Origin: Coenobita brevimanus
Lineage: Eukaryota > Arthropoda > Malacostraca > Decapoda > Coenobitidae
DNA: 64,000 nucleotides
Direction: 5' to 3'
Assembly (NCBI GenBank): GCA_032717465.1
Contig: CM064732.1
Location: forward strand, 19,477,958-19,541,957
Position 1 is the stretch's first letter; the number at the start of each line of letters is the position of its first letter. The translations under genes and the position numbers were made by a program. Below the pieces are notes generated by a model. That model did not search any database. It had not been told where the DNA came from and was given only the letters and a program-made list of their open reading frames with translations. Positions 41,022-51,735 of this stretch are shown one piece after another.

Positions 41022-41152
41022 TCATATTAACTGGGCCTTATTCTCATTGACACAGGAGAGGATAGCGCTGTACTTCTCCCCTAGCGATATGTCTGAATTC
41101 AAGTACTCCTTGATATCGTCTAGTGTGGTACTGAGGCACACTTTGTCGATAT
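41022..41152 (-). CDS. Candidate terminal exon, unknown host protein
   Basis: On the minus strand TTTTATTTGTATCTGTCAG is a good splice acceptor. It is followed by an open stretch reading DIDKVCLSTTLDDIKEYLNS, then DISLGEKYSAILSCVNENKA and QLI before TGA. Codon choice (GAC, AAG, GAG, CTC, TAC) is gene-like and unlike the surrounding AT-rich DNA. AATAAA lies 24 bp after the stop. I do not recognise the protein; the predicted segment is soluble, mixed-charge and helical in look. This is the best host-exon candidate in the window, but there is no upstream exon to confirm it. Confidence 0.4.
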
Positions 41153-41486
41153 CTGACAGATACAAATAAAACAGACAAAATATTAACTTGAAAAATACAT
41201 AGAAATTCGCCAAAGAATAACTGCAGTGAAATCGCGTACACCAGCGATAACACGGCATATCGTCACTACATGTGTCTAAGCTGTGAAAACGAAGTACAGA
41301 TCCAGTGACAAAATACCAGAACACAGAGCACTCCACTCCACCACATAATGAGACACTGATCGCGAAGCCCACTGCACTAGACTGCCTGTTGCCATGGAGA
41401 CGCCTGACACGGTATCGTATGAACGGTGTCGCATTACCATCCACCGGCAAATTTGGAGAACAGGCCATGCAATGTGTTTTACTCAA

Positions 41487-41488
<2 letters not shown>

Positions 41489-41565
<77 letters not shown>
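41489..41565. repeat. (CA)n-(TA)n compound microsatellite
   Basis: About 12 CA units followed by about 26 TA units. Confidence 0.95.
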
Positions 41566-41566
<1 letters not shown>

Positions 41567-42239
41567 TGCATACTGTATATGCATTATACATATTGCAGTT
41601 GAAGCATAAAACGAGTCGGAACTTCTTTAAATAGTCAGAACCAATGTACTAGAGTACAATTAGTATTGCGTAGGCAGAAGTAATTGTACACTACCTAAGG
41701 TAGCTACTAGTCACATCAGTGAATACAGGTAAAGAAATTAATCAGTGGTATTTAACGTACACAGAGTGATGATAATGTTGCTGAAATATACAACACAATA
41801 TTTTTTATACCCCCCAAAAAAATGGATACCGGCTGTTTACATAAGAATGGTTTATTTTGTGCAGTGTGTTCCATAGTTTTCTTTTCAGCAGTTTTACCAT
41901 CCATCACCTCCTAAAGTAGACCATACTTGTCATGTGAAAGTATGTTGTAATGTGATTATCTGTTCTTTTCCCTCCGCAGTTTAGTTGAAGAAATTTCTTC
42001 CATCTATTTTCTTTTTCCACTTCAGCAGGCGGTCATGTGAACTAGAGGCTGCAATGCTGTTATTCATCTTGGGAATGGAGTACACAGAATATAACGTTAT
42101 CCCTCTGACAATTGACGGTCAAGTAACTGATTCCTCGATGGATCAAGTATAGGAACACACTGCTTCGCTCATCTTACCTTGTCGATACGACAATCATTGT
42201 TTTTCGCCCTTCCACCACCTAATAAATGAATCATGCAAG
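41566..42239. other. No gene seen
   Basis: Unassigned AT-rich sequence. Confidence 0.55.
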
Positions 42240-42241
42240 TA

Positions 42242-43604
42242 CAGTCGTGGTCATAAATAATCATCTATCCTCCAGTACCCAGCGCCTCAGGCTGGCTTCT
42301 TTATGCGTGGCAAGTCACAGTGGAGTAAGGGGCTGAGAGGAAGGGGTCAGAGTGAGAAGGAAAGGTTGGTGAGGAGACGATTGATGGTGCAGGGGTGGAG
42401 TGAGGGAGGGGAGGGAGGGTAGGTAGGGGAGGGAGAACGAAATGCGAAGTGGTGGTCAAAGTATCTGTCCATTTTCTTTCATTCGGGGCATCGTATAATG
42501 GAGTTATTAATCGGTAGATAATGCTGCATTACACCTTGTATAGCGCCATCAGATAACAAGCTTTAGATAGGTGGTGATATCACGGTCTGGCTCGTGAAAG
42601 AAATACACTGACGTAACAGATCAAACATTAGTGCAGATCCATGAGATTGTGTGGGCCCAGATTGTCAAGCTGTGGGAGCCAGGGAACGAGAGGACGCGGG
42701 CCCGCCTCCTCCAGCACACCAAGGTCGAGTGGGAGCTGTCCAGAGTCCAGACGAAACCAGCAAACCATCAAGAACATTGTTTCCTCGGTGCCGCGAAGAC
42801 TGCAAGAGGTTATTAAGGCAGGAGGCCACTGGACTACTTATTAATGCTTTCCTGGTTGTTTTAGCTTGACCAGTGTCGGTAAACATTGACATAGCTATAT
42901 TTTGGGAGTTTGGGCAGGATTTTGCTTCAGTTTCCTTCTAACAGATTGAGAGATACCGTTAATATATCCACCCATGTGCAGAGACATCAAATTTATTTAC
43001 TTTTTATGAACAACTGTTTTAAATAGCCTTTTCATATAGAGATGCCATAAAATAGTTGACATGATGACTGTATAGAGGAGCGTATAGCGAGAGGATGATC
43101 ATATTTACTGTGGACACAGCCGTGTCAAAGGTTGCATATGAAATTTAGTTCCAAATTAAATTATATGTAATGGTAGAGGACGTTTTTTTATAAAAACATT
43201 ACGGAAGTCAAACCCATTCTGATTCCATTCTGCCTCCGAAGTTAAAATACACGGATAAATATCTGGCTCCGCACTAATGTTTGCCTATCTAAAGCTTGTT
43301 ATCTGACACCGCTATACAAGGTCTAATGCAGCATTATCTGCCAGATATTAACTCCTTTATATCATGCCCTGAATGAAAGAACGTAGACATATTATGTAAC
43401 CACAACTTCTCATTTCATTCTCCCTCCTCTACTCCCTCTCCGTCCCCTCCCTCATACCAATACTCGTCCCCCCACCCACCTTCCTTTCTTTCTCTGGCCC
43501 CTCTCTCTCCGCCCCTCTTACTCCATTCTGATTTGCCACGCATAAAGGGGCCAGCCTAACGCACGGGGTACCGGAGGATGGGTGATTATCTATGACCACG
43601 ACTG
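42242..43604 (+). mobile_element. Tc1-like transposon with terminal inverted repeats of about 350-400 bp
   Basis: The ends are CAGTCGTGGTCATAAATAAT at 42,242 and, complemented, CAGTCGTGGTCATAGATAAT at 43,604, flanked by TA on both sides (42,240-42,241 and 43,605-43,606), as Tc1/mariner elements require. Inverted homology continues inward through GGCTGGC...TTTATGCGTGGCA, GGGAGAACGAAATG, CTTTCATTC, AGATAATGCTGCATTA and AGATAACAAGCTTTAGATAGG to CAAACATTAGTGC near 42,620 and 43,275. The right arm lacks about 45 bp present in the left. The remaining interior keeps only the transposase C terminus. Confidence 0.88.
42640..42843 (+). pseudogene. Tc1-type transposase, C-terminal remnant
   Basis: The plus strand reads EIVWAQIVKLWEPGNERTRA, the stretch just after the third catalytic acidic residue in Tc1 transposases (the N-x-W-type block). 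It continues ARLLQHTKVEWEL and, after a frameshift near 42,730-42,775, SSVPRRLQEVIKAGGHWTTY and a stop at 42,841. That is the normal C terminus of DD34E/D transposases. The paired DNA-binding and catalytic domains are deleted. Confidence 0.85.
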
Positions 43605-43606
43605 TA

Positions 43607-45077
43607 CAACACAAATTTTCCGAATGAACAGTTTTGCCAGACTTACGAAAGGCCTCCTGACGACCGGCTGGACACACAAACAACCTCGAATCGTAACAAC
43701 GCTTTATGTACGCCAAACTCAAAAAAGTGTCTCAGTTGATACAAGTAATGAAGAAAAAAAAATTTTGACTGAGGTAGTGAGTAACAATAAAGTGGCGACG
43801 TAGTATTTAAAGATAAACTTAACTAAATGTACGAGAAATTTGATGAAAAGTGTCGTGTTCACAAGTACAGAAACTGATGATTAGGAATGGTCAGTTGTGA
43901 GACTTTCGTATTCACAGACAGAATACATTGATAACAATGCTGGATCCCAAAGTTAGTTAAGAGAAATGTGAGAGAAAAGGGTCGTCTGGTTCACGATTGA
44001 GATCAGCAGAATCGGTGTAAGAAGTGCTGATCCACATCATCTAGTCTGTTAAGAGGTTATCAATCTTTATTTCGGCAAAATAGGGATTGTAAAGTTGTGG
44101 GCCCAAAACTAATTATCATGTATTCTCACTTGTCGTTTTATTTGGTTATTCAGGGGGTTTCGTCACTGCGGCAGTTTAGTGGGCCAATTAACCATGATTA
44201 GGGAGGTTTAATTGTATTGGAACAGACTGGAGCTTACGCCTGACACTACCACTGACATTTGCATCTTTCATATTAGTCAGAGCTAGGGTTAAATGTAAGT
44301 AAACTGAGATATGATTCAAGCAAAACACCACCAAGACATGCAGTGTAAGCAATCCAAGTGTTACGCGCTACACCCAACACCATCTGTGGCCACCCGATAA
44401 CCTGGTCTGGCGGGAATGGGACGTTGAAGCACCCTCTCGTAATCTGTACAGATTAAAAGAGGTGCCGGACCTGCCAGTGCCGGAAAATTGGTGTTGTGTG
44501 CCTGTATTAGCTTCCAGAGATGCGCAGTAGGTAATTACCAGGAACACGTGGTTACCTCTATCATACCTGTTTCAACTCCTTTTGACTAAAATGTTTAACT
44601 AAAACTAAATTTAAAATGCCCCATTCCGAGTTTTCGGATTTTCCCTAACCTCTATTAGGTCAATACCTCTGCCCATGTAATATTAGTTTTGAAGTACGAC
44701 AAAGTTGACTTCTGGTCCTAACTAATTTAAATAAATTCCGACTACTCTTGGGTTTTAACTGCCAGCACAAACATCATCTTGTTTATTAATGACATTTATC
44801 TCATAGAATAATTGGCATAGGTACTGAGACTAAAGTAAAACGTGGCGCCTGGAGATAATGTTCTTATCTTTTACAAAATTAAAATAAGTATTAAGATCTG
44901 CTAGCCCCGTTTTAAAGTCACCTACCTATAGACAAAAAAGAAGTAATGGCACGAAACAGTTGATACAAGTAGATAAATATGTTAAGGAAATAACAACAAA
45001 AAAGAATGTGTAAAAGCATACTACTAAAGTCACATTAGTAGTGACAAATATAACCTAATGTTTCACACACACATAAA

Positions 45078-45080
<3 letters not shown>
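43607..45080. other. No gene seen
   Basis: Unassigned. A weak copy of the dispersed motif (GTCGTCTGGTTCACGATT) lies at 43,981. No coding support. Confidence 0.5.

Positions 45081-45083
<3 letters not shown>

Positions 45084-45108
<25 letters not shown>
45084..45108. repeat. (TA)n microsatellite
   Basis: About 12 TA units after an A-run. Confidence 0.9.
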
Positions 45109-45109
<1 letters not shown>

Positions 45110-45175
45110 AAATTAAACGGTAGAAAATAAGGTTCAAGCAATAACAAAAGAAAAAATAATGTCTGATAACGTAAA

Positions 45176-45408
45176 TTAAAGTATATACAATAAACACTTC
45201 CTCTCCACCTTTTTTCTTATTTCTAGAGTTTTTCTTTCTTTCAATAAGTGTACAGTGGATGTTGCATGGACAGTGATATTTTTTTCTAAATTCATATTTT
45301 CATTATTATCGACACGGACTATATTATACGTTAGCTTTTGTACCAAGTTTCGATGATGAGTACTGTCAGGATCTAAGCGACACATAAATGAACCAAATGA
45401 TGTTCCTG
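45176..45408 (-). CDS. Candidate exon or exon relic, weak cadherin-repeat resemblance
   Basis: The minus strand has ATATATTTCCCAG, an acceptor-like end, then an open stretch GTSFGSFMCRLDPDSTHHRN, LVQKLTYNIVRVDNNENMNL and EKNITVHATSTVHLLKERKT, ending LLYIL and a stop at 45,176. The order PAGT...C/R-DPDS...Y-I...NITVHA is loosely that of an extracellular cadherin repeat, with DPDS as a calcium-site-like element. Spacing is imperfect and no partner exon is seen. It may equally be a chance frame. Confidence 0.2.
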
Positions 45409-46216
45409 CTGGGAAATATATAACGAAGAACAAGACTATTTTTTTTTTTTTTAATTCATGAAGGGATAATGATATATATGGTGGCAGAAAAAAAGACACT
45501 TGATGAACTAATAAAATGTAATATTATCAGGACGTAAATAAATCTTTATTATAATCCTTTACCAACTACCGTCACACAATAACACTGAGCCTAGGAGTAG
45601 GTTCCGTTACACTGTGATATAAAATTACTAAAACCAATGACCAAAAAATTTTCTCAGAGCGCCTGAAATATTAAATCCAGTCTGGTCATCCTAAGAACGT
45701 TTTTCACTCCATACTACTTAATAACGAAATCAAAGAAAACATATTTATCCATCACTGTATCTATATAGAAAGTATATATATATACACAATTATCATCATT
45801 AGCCACTGGAAGTCCACTGCTTAACAAAGGCCTTCCCTAGCCTTCACGAATTCCTTGACTGAGCCAATCTACTGCCTCGTTTTGCCTTCAAATTAATGTA
45901 TCTCGTCTCTTCACCTCCTGTCTGGCAATTTTCTGCAACGCTTACAATCTTTCTGAGTTCAGTCAATCAGCCTCTTGCTCCATCGATTATCCCTTGATCT
46001 TGCTACATGACCTGCCCACATCCATTTCTGTTCTCTTATAATTTTTATAGTATCATTGACTTTATTCTGCTCTCTCACCTACGTTAATCTTTTCCTGTCT
46101 CTTAAAGATATTCGCAGCATTGACCTTTCCATTGCTGTTTGAGAATGGATTAATTTATCTTCCATCAACTTTGTGTGTTTCCAGGTCGCACAACCGTAAG
46201 TCATAGCTGGAATTAT

Positions 46217-47274
46217 CTATCAATCTATCTATCTATTGTCAGATGTCTCAATCCCATAAGGGGTGGTCCCCCCCCCCCAAAAAAAAAAAAAAAAAAAATC
46301 ACCTCCATGTCGCCCTGTCCCCTGTCATTTCACTGACCTCCCCACAGCTCACATCCCCCTCTCTCGTATACCTCTATACTTTATCCCTCCATCTCATCCT
46401 CGATCTCCTCCTCCCTCATCCCCCCTCCACCTCACTCACATACATTCTCCTCTTCAGTCTCCCACTCTTCATCTTCTCCGCATGGCCAAACCACCTCAGT
46501 GTGTCTCTCCTAACGCTTCCTATCACATCCACATCCATACCACAACGCTCCTTCACTTCCCCATTTGTCAGTATGTCTCTCAACGTAACTCCTCATGTTC
46601 CTGTCAAATAACTCATTTCCACAGCTCCCACTCTTGACTTATGCCCTTCCAACAAGGTCTAAGCTTCACTTCCATACGTTAGAGTTGGTATCAGTATTAT
46701 CATGCAGCGACTTTTTTACTTCTATGGTCACTTCCCTTTTTCTTATCACTGCATCATTGATTTCAAAGAACCAGCAACCCTTCTTCCTTGCAGAACCCTT
46801 TCAAGCATTTCATCCTCCAAACTCCCATCCTTACTCATCACACTACCCATGTATGCACTCACATTTTCCATTTCTTCATCATCCAACATCACTGTACATT
46901 CAGTGACCTTATTTTTCTTGAAGGCCATAACTTTACCCTTCCCTTCATTCACATTCAAATTCCGTTTCTTTCACTCTCCCAAACTTATTCACCAAACTTT
47001 GCGGTTCCCCTTCGTCTTTACTTAACAATGCAGCATCATCTGCAAACAACAATACAAAAAGTTTCCAAACGCTGATCTTTCTCATTGGGGCCGTTCCGAC
47101 ATCCACTGCTCTCTCTTGTACCCTCTCCTATAACCCCATCCATATACAGATTGAACAACCATGGATACATGACACATCTCTTTTTCAATCCAGCATTCAG
47201 ACAGAAAAATTCACTGAGTTCCTTATCCAAACGCACTGCAGCCTTAATACCCTCATAAATACTCTTCACGTCTA
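46217..47274 (-). mobile_element. LINE fragment nested inside RTE copy 2
   Basis: About 1.06 kb separating ...CATAGCTGGAATTAT from GAATTTTTCATTCGTTATAT, which are adjacent in RTE copy 1. GAATTAT and GAATTTT look like a diverged target duplication. On the minus strand the insert ends in (TAGA)n-type repeats. It carries a CVMYPWLFNLYMDG RT block near 47,170, a KVMAFKKNKVTECTVMLDD and SAYMGSVMSKDGSLEDEM block (46,770-46,930), and a C terminus with EVVWPCGEDEEWE near 46,480. No intact frame. Same family as the relic at 29.4-30.3 kb. Confidence 0.78.
46269..46298. repeat. Homopolymer C-run then A-run
   Basis: About 10 C residues then about 20 A residues near the 3' end of the nested LINE. Confidence 0.9.
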
Positions 47275-48467
47275 GAATTTTTCATTCGTTATATACTTTA
47301 CGTTTCATACATATTGGCAAGCTACTTTTCATGATGTCTCCATGTTATCAAAAGCTTTCCATCCAACTAGTATGCGTCTTATTTCTCTATCATGGTCTTT
47401 CGATAGTTTTAGTATTTGTCTCAAGTAATTGTACTCCTCGACTTCAAGAATTTCTTTGCTTATTCTGATGACGGTCTTAGGTGTATTTGGATTAAACATC
47501 AATTTTACTCATGTTCATCTTTAGCCCAACTTTGAGACATTCTCTGTGTAGGTCATTTAACATTTTTTGCAATGTTTGTTGCTTCTGACAGTAGGACAAT
47601 GTCATCTGGAAATCTTAAATATTTATGATTTAACCATCCATGTTTACTACTTTTTCTCCTAGTCTAGCTTTGTGAAAATACTTTCTAGGCATCCTGGAAA
47701 TAATTTTGGTGATAATGTATCTCCCTGATGCACGCCCTTGTGAATCTTAAAATCTCCCGCTTCTTTATGTAATTTACCTGTAGCAGTTCCTCCTGATATA
47801 TGTTTTCGAGTTTTACAATGTCCTCATTTACTCAATCTTCCCGCAATGAATTTATAATTGCTATGTGATCCACTGAGCCGAATGCCTTTTCGTAATCAAC
47901 AAAACATAAGCACAGGGGTTTATTTTACTCTGTAATATTCTTAATTAACTGATCCATTGTGTGTTGATACGTAGTCGAATACCCGCTTCGGAATCGTGCC
48001 TGTTCACTAGCTTGGTTTTCTTTCAAATTTGTTGTTATTCTGTTTGTAAGGACATTAATGATTTTTTTTTTTAAATAACTGGCTATATGCTAATGGGTCG
48101 ATAGTTACTAAGATCTGAGTCACCTTTTCTGTAAAGCAAAATAACTATTGCATTACATCATGTCTTAGGAAATTTTCTTTTTCTTTATACACGGAGTAAA
48201 TTAATAGGCAAGCCTGTTTTGTATTTCTAGTCCAACATCCAACAGTAAATCTGCTAATGTTCCGTCTTCTTTTTGGGCCTTCCTTCTTTTCATACTTTTA
48301 CGAGAAATGTTTGTTTCGGCTGATGCACACAGTTCTTTGTATAATTTTTCAACTCTGTTCACCATCCTATCTTTGCACTGAATGGCTTCACTGTTTGTCT
48401 CTTTCAGCGACATAATTTGTTGCTTTTCTAGTGTCAGTTTACCTCGGACCTGTTTTAGACTTTCCAT
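47275..48467 (-). pseudogene. RTE copy 2 reverse transcriptase, decayed
   Basis: The same order of motifs as RTE copy 1 but with many stops and indels. KLYKELCASAETNISRKSMK and a GTLADLLLDVG-type block lie at 48,240-48,350. Below this are plus-strand complements of the EQAGF-like, EKAFDS-like, GVRQGD-like and ADD-containing blocks at about 47,980, 47,880, 47,720 and 47,600. The YNYLGQ-like and YGC-TWK-like C-terminal parts flank the nested insertion (47,430; 46,180). More decayed than copy 1, hence older. Confidence 0.75.
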
Positions 48468-48494
48468 TTTTGATGATTTCTTTGAGTTGATCCA

Positions 48495-48598
<104 letters not shown>

Positions 48599-48889
48599 GT
48601 TGATAAGATTATGTAATTCTTTTGTTTCTGTTTCATCTCCCTTTGTTTTTACATTCACCTCCTTTCTTCTTTTCATGAGCTCGAGGGTCATTTATGAATA
48701 CTTGTTGGTTTTAGTTGTATTGGCTTTCCAACTACATCTGCTGCTTCTCTTAGCACTTTTGTTAGTCGATCTTCCAACTCATCAGTGTCACTCTGAGCAT
48801 AACTTAGAGCCTGAAATCTGACCGTTATTTCTAACTAAAAGGCTGCTTAGCATTTGCTTACTTTTATTGGGCATATTATTATTTATTTT

Positions 48890-49515
48890 TTAATCAACCT
48901 TTTTCGTTCACACATGAAACTGAATCTGGCTGTGCCACCCACCAGTCTATGGTCACTTCCTATATCTAATTTCGACATTTATGATTAAGTTATTTTTATC
49001 TGCTATAATATATTAAATTTCATTATTTTCTTATCCATTTGGACTTCACCAGGTCCATTTTCTCCATGTTGTTTTGTAAAAGAATGTTTTCATTATTCTC
49101 ATGTTATACATTTTAGCAAAATTTACAACATTTCACCTCTGTCATTCCTTTCTCCCACTCCAAATTTTCCATACAGCTTCTCCATTTCTCGATTTGACAA
49201 ATTTTGCATTGAGATATCCCATGAGTATAGTATACTGTATGTGGTTTTTTCTTCTTCCATAATCTGGGAGAAGTCGGCATAGAATGTTTCTATTTCTTCA
49301 ACTGAGCTTCGAGAAGTCGATGCATATACTTGTATTACTTTCAGGGTGTATCTTTTGCCTTGTCTAATTACAATCCATGCTTCTCTGTCAGATACATTGC
49401 TGAATTTAGCAATGTTCTTTGCAAGTTCTCTGTTGATTACAAATCCTACACCACCAACTCTTTCATTTTTGCCTTCCTCTGTAGTAAAATAGGTGGTTGC
49501 TGTCTTGGAGCTAAA
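48890..49515 (-). pseudogene. RTE copy 2 endonuclease domain
   Basis: Minus-strand reading contains NERVGGVGFVINRELAKNIA near 49,420, DREAWIVIRQGKRYTLKVIQ then VYASTSRSSVEEIETFYADF near 49,290, then KLYGKFGVGERNDRGEML near 49,150. After breaks come TTWRKWTW- and ADKN-like blocks toward 48,960. These match the fixed order of the RTE apurinic-type endonuclease (GGVGF, VYAPT, the D-N block, GERN-RG, T-W, the D-Y/ADK block). The D-N block itself (near 49,200) reads SWDISMQN, so the GDFNA catalytic site is damaged. Confidence 0.75.
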
Positions 49516-49519
49516 CAAT

Positions 49520-50145
49520 TTTTTTTTTAATTTTTTCTTAATTGGAACGTTGCTTTGGATTACCTCCATACAAAAATGGCCTTTAGTGTCGAAATTCACT
49601 TCCAGTCGCTGGCAGCGCCACCTAGAAGTTGTACCTCTGGCGGGCCATTCCGTGAATTTCAAGTTCCCCCGCACCACAGTGAGTGGATGGAATCGAATGA
49701 AACTCTGCATACTTACAGATGTTAATGAGTACTTCAAGTGTGCTTCACGCATGCATGACCTTTATCTACCAGGCCAGGAGTCAAAGGTCATCACTTGCAG
49801 AAAATATGAAAAGTACTAAAATGACGACCTTGCCTGTGTGAAATACTATGCCACTGAAAAGCACAGTAAGGATTATTTTGGTGTAATTGTCATTGTGGGT
49901 TTACTGGTAACAGTCCAGTTATATAAATGATATATTTACCAAGTTCCTTGTACCTTTTAGTATGATGAACAAATGTTTCCTGCCTGGGGAGAGGGAAGGT
50001 ATTACTCATACATTTCAGGCATATAATGAAAGACAACTAGACTGTATGGGAATATGGGGATCAACCCTTCACCATTGTACAGAAGTATGATATAGCTTCC
50101 ATATACCCCGACACAATGGAGGGCCGTTGCTGATATTTAGCCTAC
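49520..50145. other. No gene seen
   Basis: Unassigned sequence between RTE copy 2 and repeat R4. The plus-strand frame at 49,493-49,819 shows no domain. Confidence 0.5.
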
Positions 50146-50424
50146 CTTGCCTGGATGGAGTCCGAGAGTTATTTTTGGTCGAGTTTCATTGTTACCTCGC
50201 CCAGACGGAGTCCTCGATGTTGTTTTCGGTCGTGTTTGTTTGTTAGTTAGCAACACTACATAAAAACGGTTGAATGAAACTGCATGAAACTTTCAGGATA
50301 TGTGGACACTGCTCCCAGAAGAGAGTTATTAAATACTGGTGGTAATCGAGTAACCCTGAAAAGTCAAAATCAAGGTCACGGATTTTCAGAGGACTCTAAC
50401 TTGTAACCGGTTGAAGATATATTT

Positions 50425-51735
50425 ATTCAATCAATCAATCAATCATTTCCTGTGGCACCCTCGGGGATGCATAGGGCCTCGATGAACTCACACCACCACA
50501 TCCTATCCTGTGCTAACTCCTCAAGATCTCCCCAACACTCATCTCCAGCTTCCCGTCTCATTGTCCTCACCCACGTCTCTTTTGGCCTTCCTCTACCTCT
50601 CCTACCAAGTGCCACCCACCCTGGTGTACCTCGTACTATTCCCTGTCTCCTATACACATGTCCTAGCCACTTCCATCGTGAGAATCTAACATATTCATCG
50701 ATCGGCTGCACTCCCGTTATTTCTCTAATTCTACTATTTGGTATCCTTTCCCTCCACTTAACTCCTAATATTCTTCTAAGTGCTTTATTTTCAAACACCA
50801 AGAATTTATTTTTCATAGTCACTGTGCTGTACCAAGACTCGTGTCCATAAATTAAGATACTCCTAACCATTACCTTATAAAGTTTGATTTTTGTATGCAC
50901 AGAGAAATTGTTATTATTCCAAATATTTTTAAGCATTCCCATTGCCTGATTAGCCTTCTTTAACCTTTCCTCGAATTCAAAGTTCAAAGAACCATCCTTG
51001 GCTAAATAAGTACCTAAATATTTAAACCTATCAACTTGCTTTACAACCATACCTCCAATTACACATTCCTGCGCATTTTCCATATTCATATTGATTATTT
51101 CAGTTTTTCCACAATTAAAAACCAAACCCACCTTGTGACCTTCACTCACCAAACAGTCCAACACTCTCTGGATCTCTTCTGGCCCATCACAAATCAAAAC
51201 TATATCATCTGCATAATCTAAATCCAAAAGTTTCCTGTTCTCTCCCCAAAGTATACCTGCACCGGTTTCTGTTCCAACGCGTTTCATAATGTAATCAATG
51301 ACCAATATAAATAGTAAAGGCGATAGAACACCACCTTGAATTACCCCGGACTTGACTTCAAACAAATCACTCAGACAACCATCAACCATCACTTTACAAA
51401 ATGTGTCCTCATGCATGTTCATAATGACCCTCACAAACTCCTCTCGTATTCCATAATGTCTCATGATCTTCCCCATAGTCTCTCTCGAAACACTATCAAA
51501 AGCCTTTTCAAAATCAACAAAACAAAGACTTAACGGTACTCTCATTTCATTAACTTGCTGCATCAAATGCCTAACTATAAAGATCTGATCATTGCAACCA
51601 CGTCCCTTTCTAAAACCAGCCTGTTCATCCCTCAGAATACCCTCAACCACCGGCTCCAACCTATTTAACAACACTCTACTGAAAACTTTCAAAGCTATCG
51701 GTGACAAAGAGATTCCCCTCCAATTACCACATTAT
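50425..51735 (-). mobile_element. LINE, 5'-truncated, with intact RT frame and (TTGA)n tail
   Basis: The 3' tail on the minus strand is GATTGATTGATTGAAT directly after the coding stop region. The 5' truncation lies near 51,735 within R4. The tetranucleotide tail and the WKWLGHV / GRGRPKETWVRT C terminus place it near RTE-like or Proto2-like LINEs, but not in the same family as the RTE copies at 16.6 and 45.8 kb. Confidence 0.82.
50439..51707 (-). CDS. LINE reverse transcriptase, 422-codon uninterrupted frame
   Basis: The frame is open upstream of the first Met as NWRGISLSPIA, so the true protein is truncated at the N terminus. Motifs: DEQAGFRKGRGCNDQIFIVR (residues about 27-46), CFVDFEKAFDSV with catalytic Asp (62-73), GVIQGGVLSPLLFILVIDYI (120-139), DLDYADDIVLI, the intact catalytic YADD box (162-172), GLVFNCGKTEI, VDRFKYLGTY (225-234), LIYGHESW (283-290), WKWLGHVYRR (346-355) and GRGRPKETWVRTMRR (367-381). 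No stop or frameshift occurs, which makes it the best-preserved RT in the window and probably a recent insertion. The endonuclease is missing, so it could not retrotranspose alone. Confidence 0.9.
   Translation of the reverse strand: MSPIALKVFSRVLLNRLEPVVEGILRDEQAGFRKGRGCNDQIFIVRHLMQQVNEMRVPLSLCFVDFEKAFDSVSRETMGKIMRHYGIREEFVRVIMNMHEDTFCKVMVDGCLSDLFEVKSGVIQGGVLSPLLFILVIDYIMKRVGTETGAGILWGENRKLLDLDYADDIVLICDGPEEIQRVLDCLVSEGHKVGLVFNCGKTEIINMNMENAQECVIGGMVVKQVDRFKYLGTYLAKDGSLNFEFEERLKKANQAMGMLKNIWNNNNFSVHTKIKLYKVMVRSILIYGHESWYSTVTMKNKFLVFENKALRRILGVKWRERIPNSRIREITGVQPIDEYVRFSRWKWLGHVYRRQGIVRGTPGWVALGRRGRGRPKETWVRTMRREAGDECWGDLEELAQDRMWWCEFIEALCIPEGATGND

Noticed and set aside
43429..43803. Short open frames at the right end of the Tc1-like element
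   Set aside because: Lie in or straddle the terminal inverted repeat; no transposase or host domain.
46243..47075. Several overlapping plus-strand frames of about 100 codons
   Set aside because: Antisense of the nested LINE, whose minus-strand RT motifs explain the open frames.
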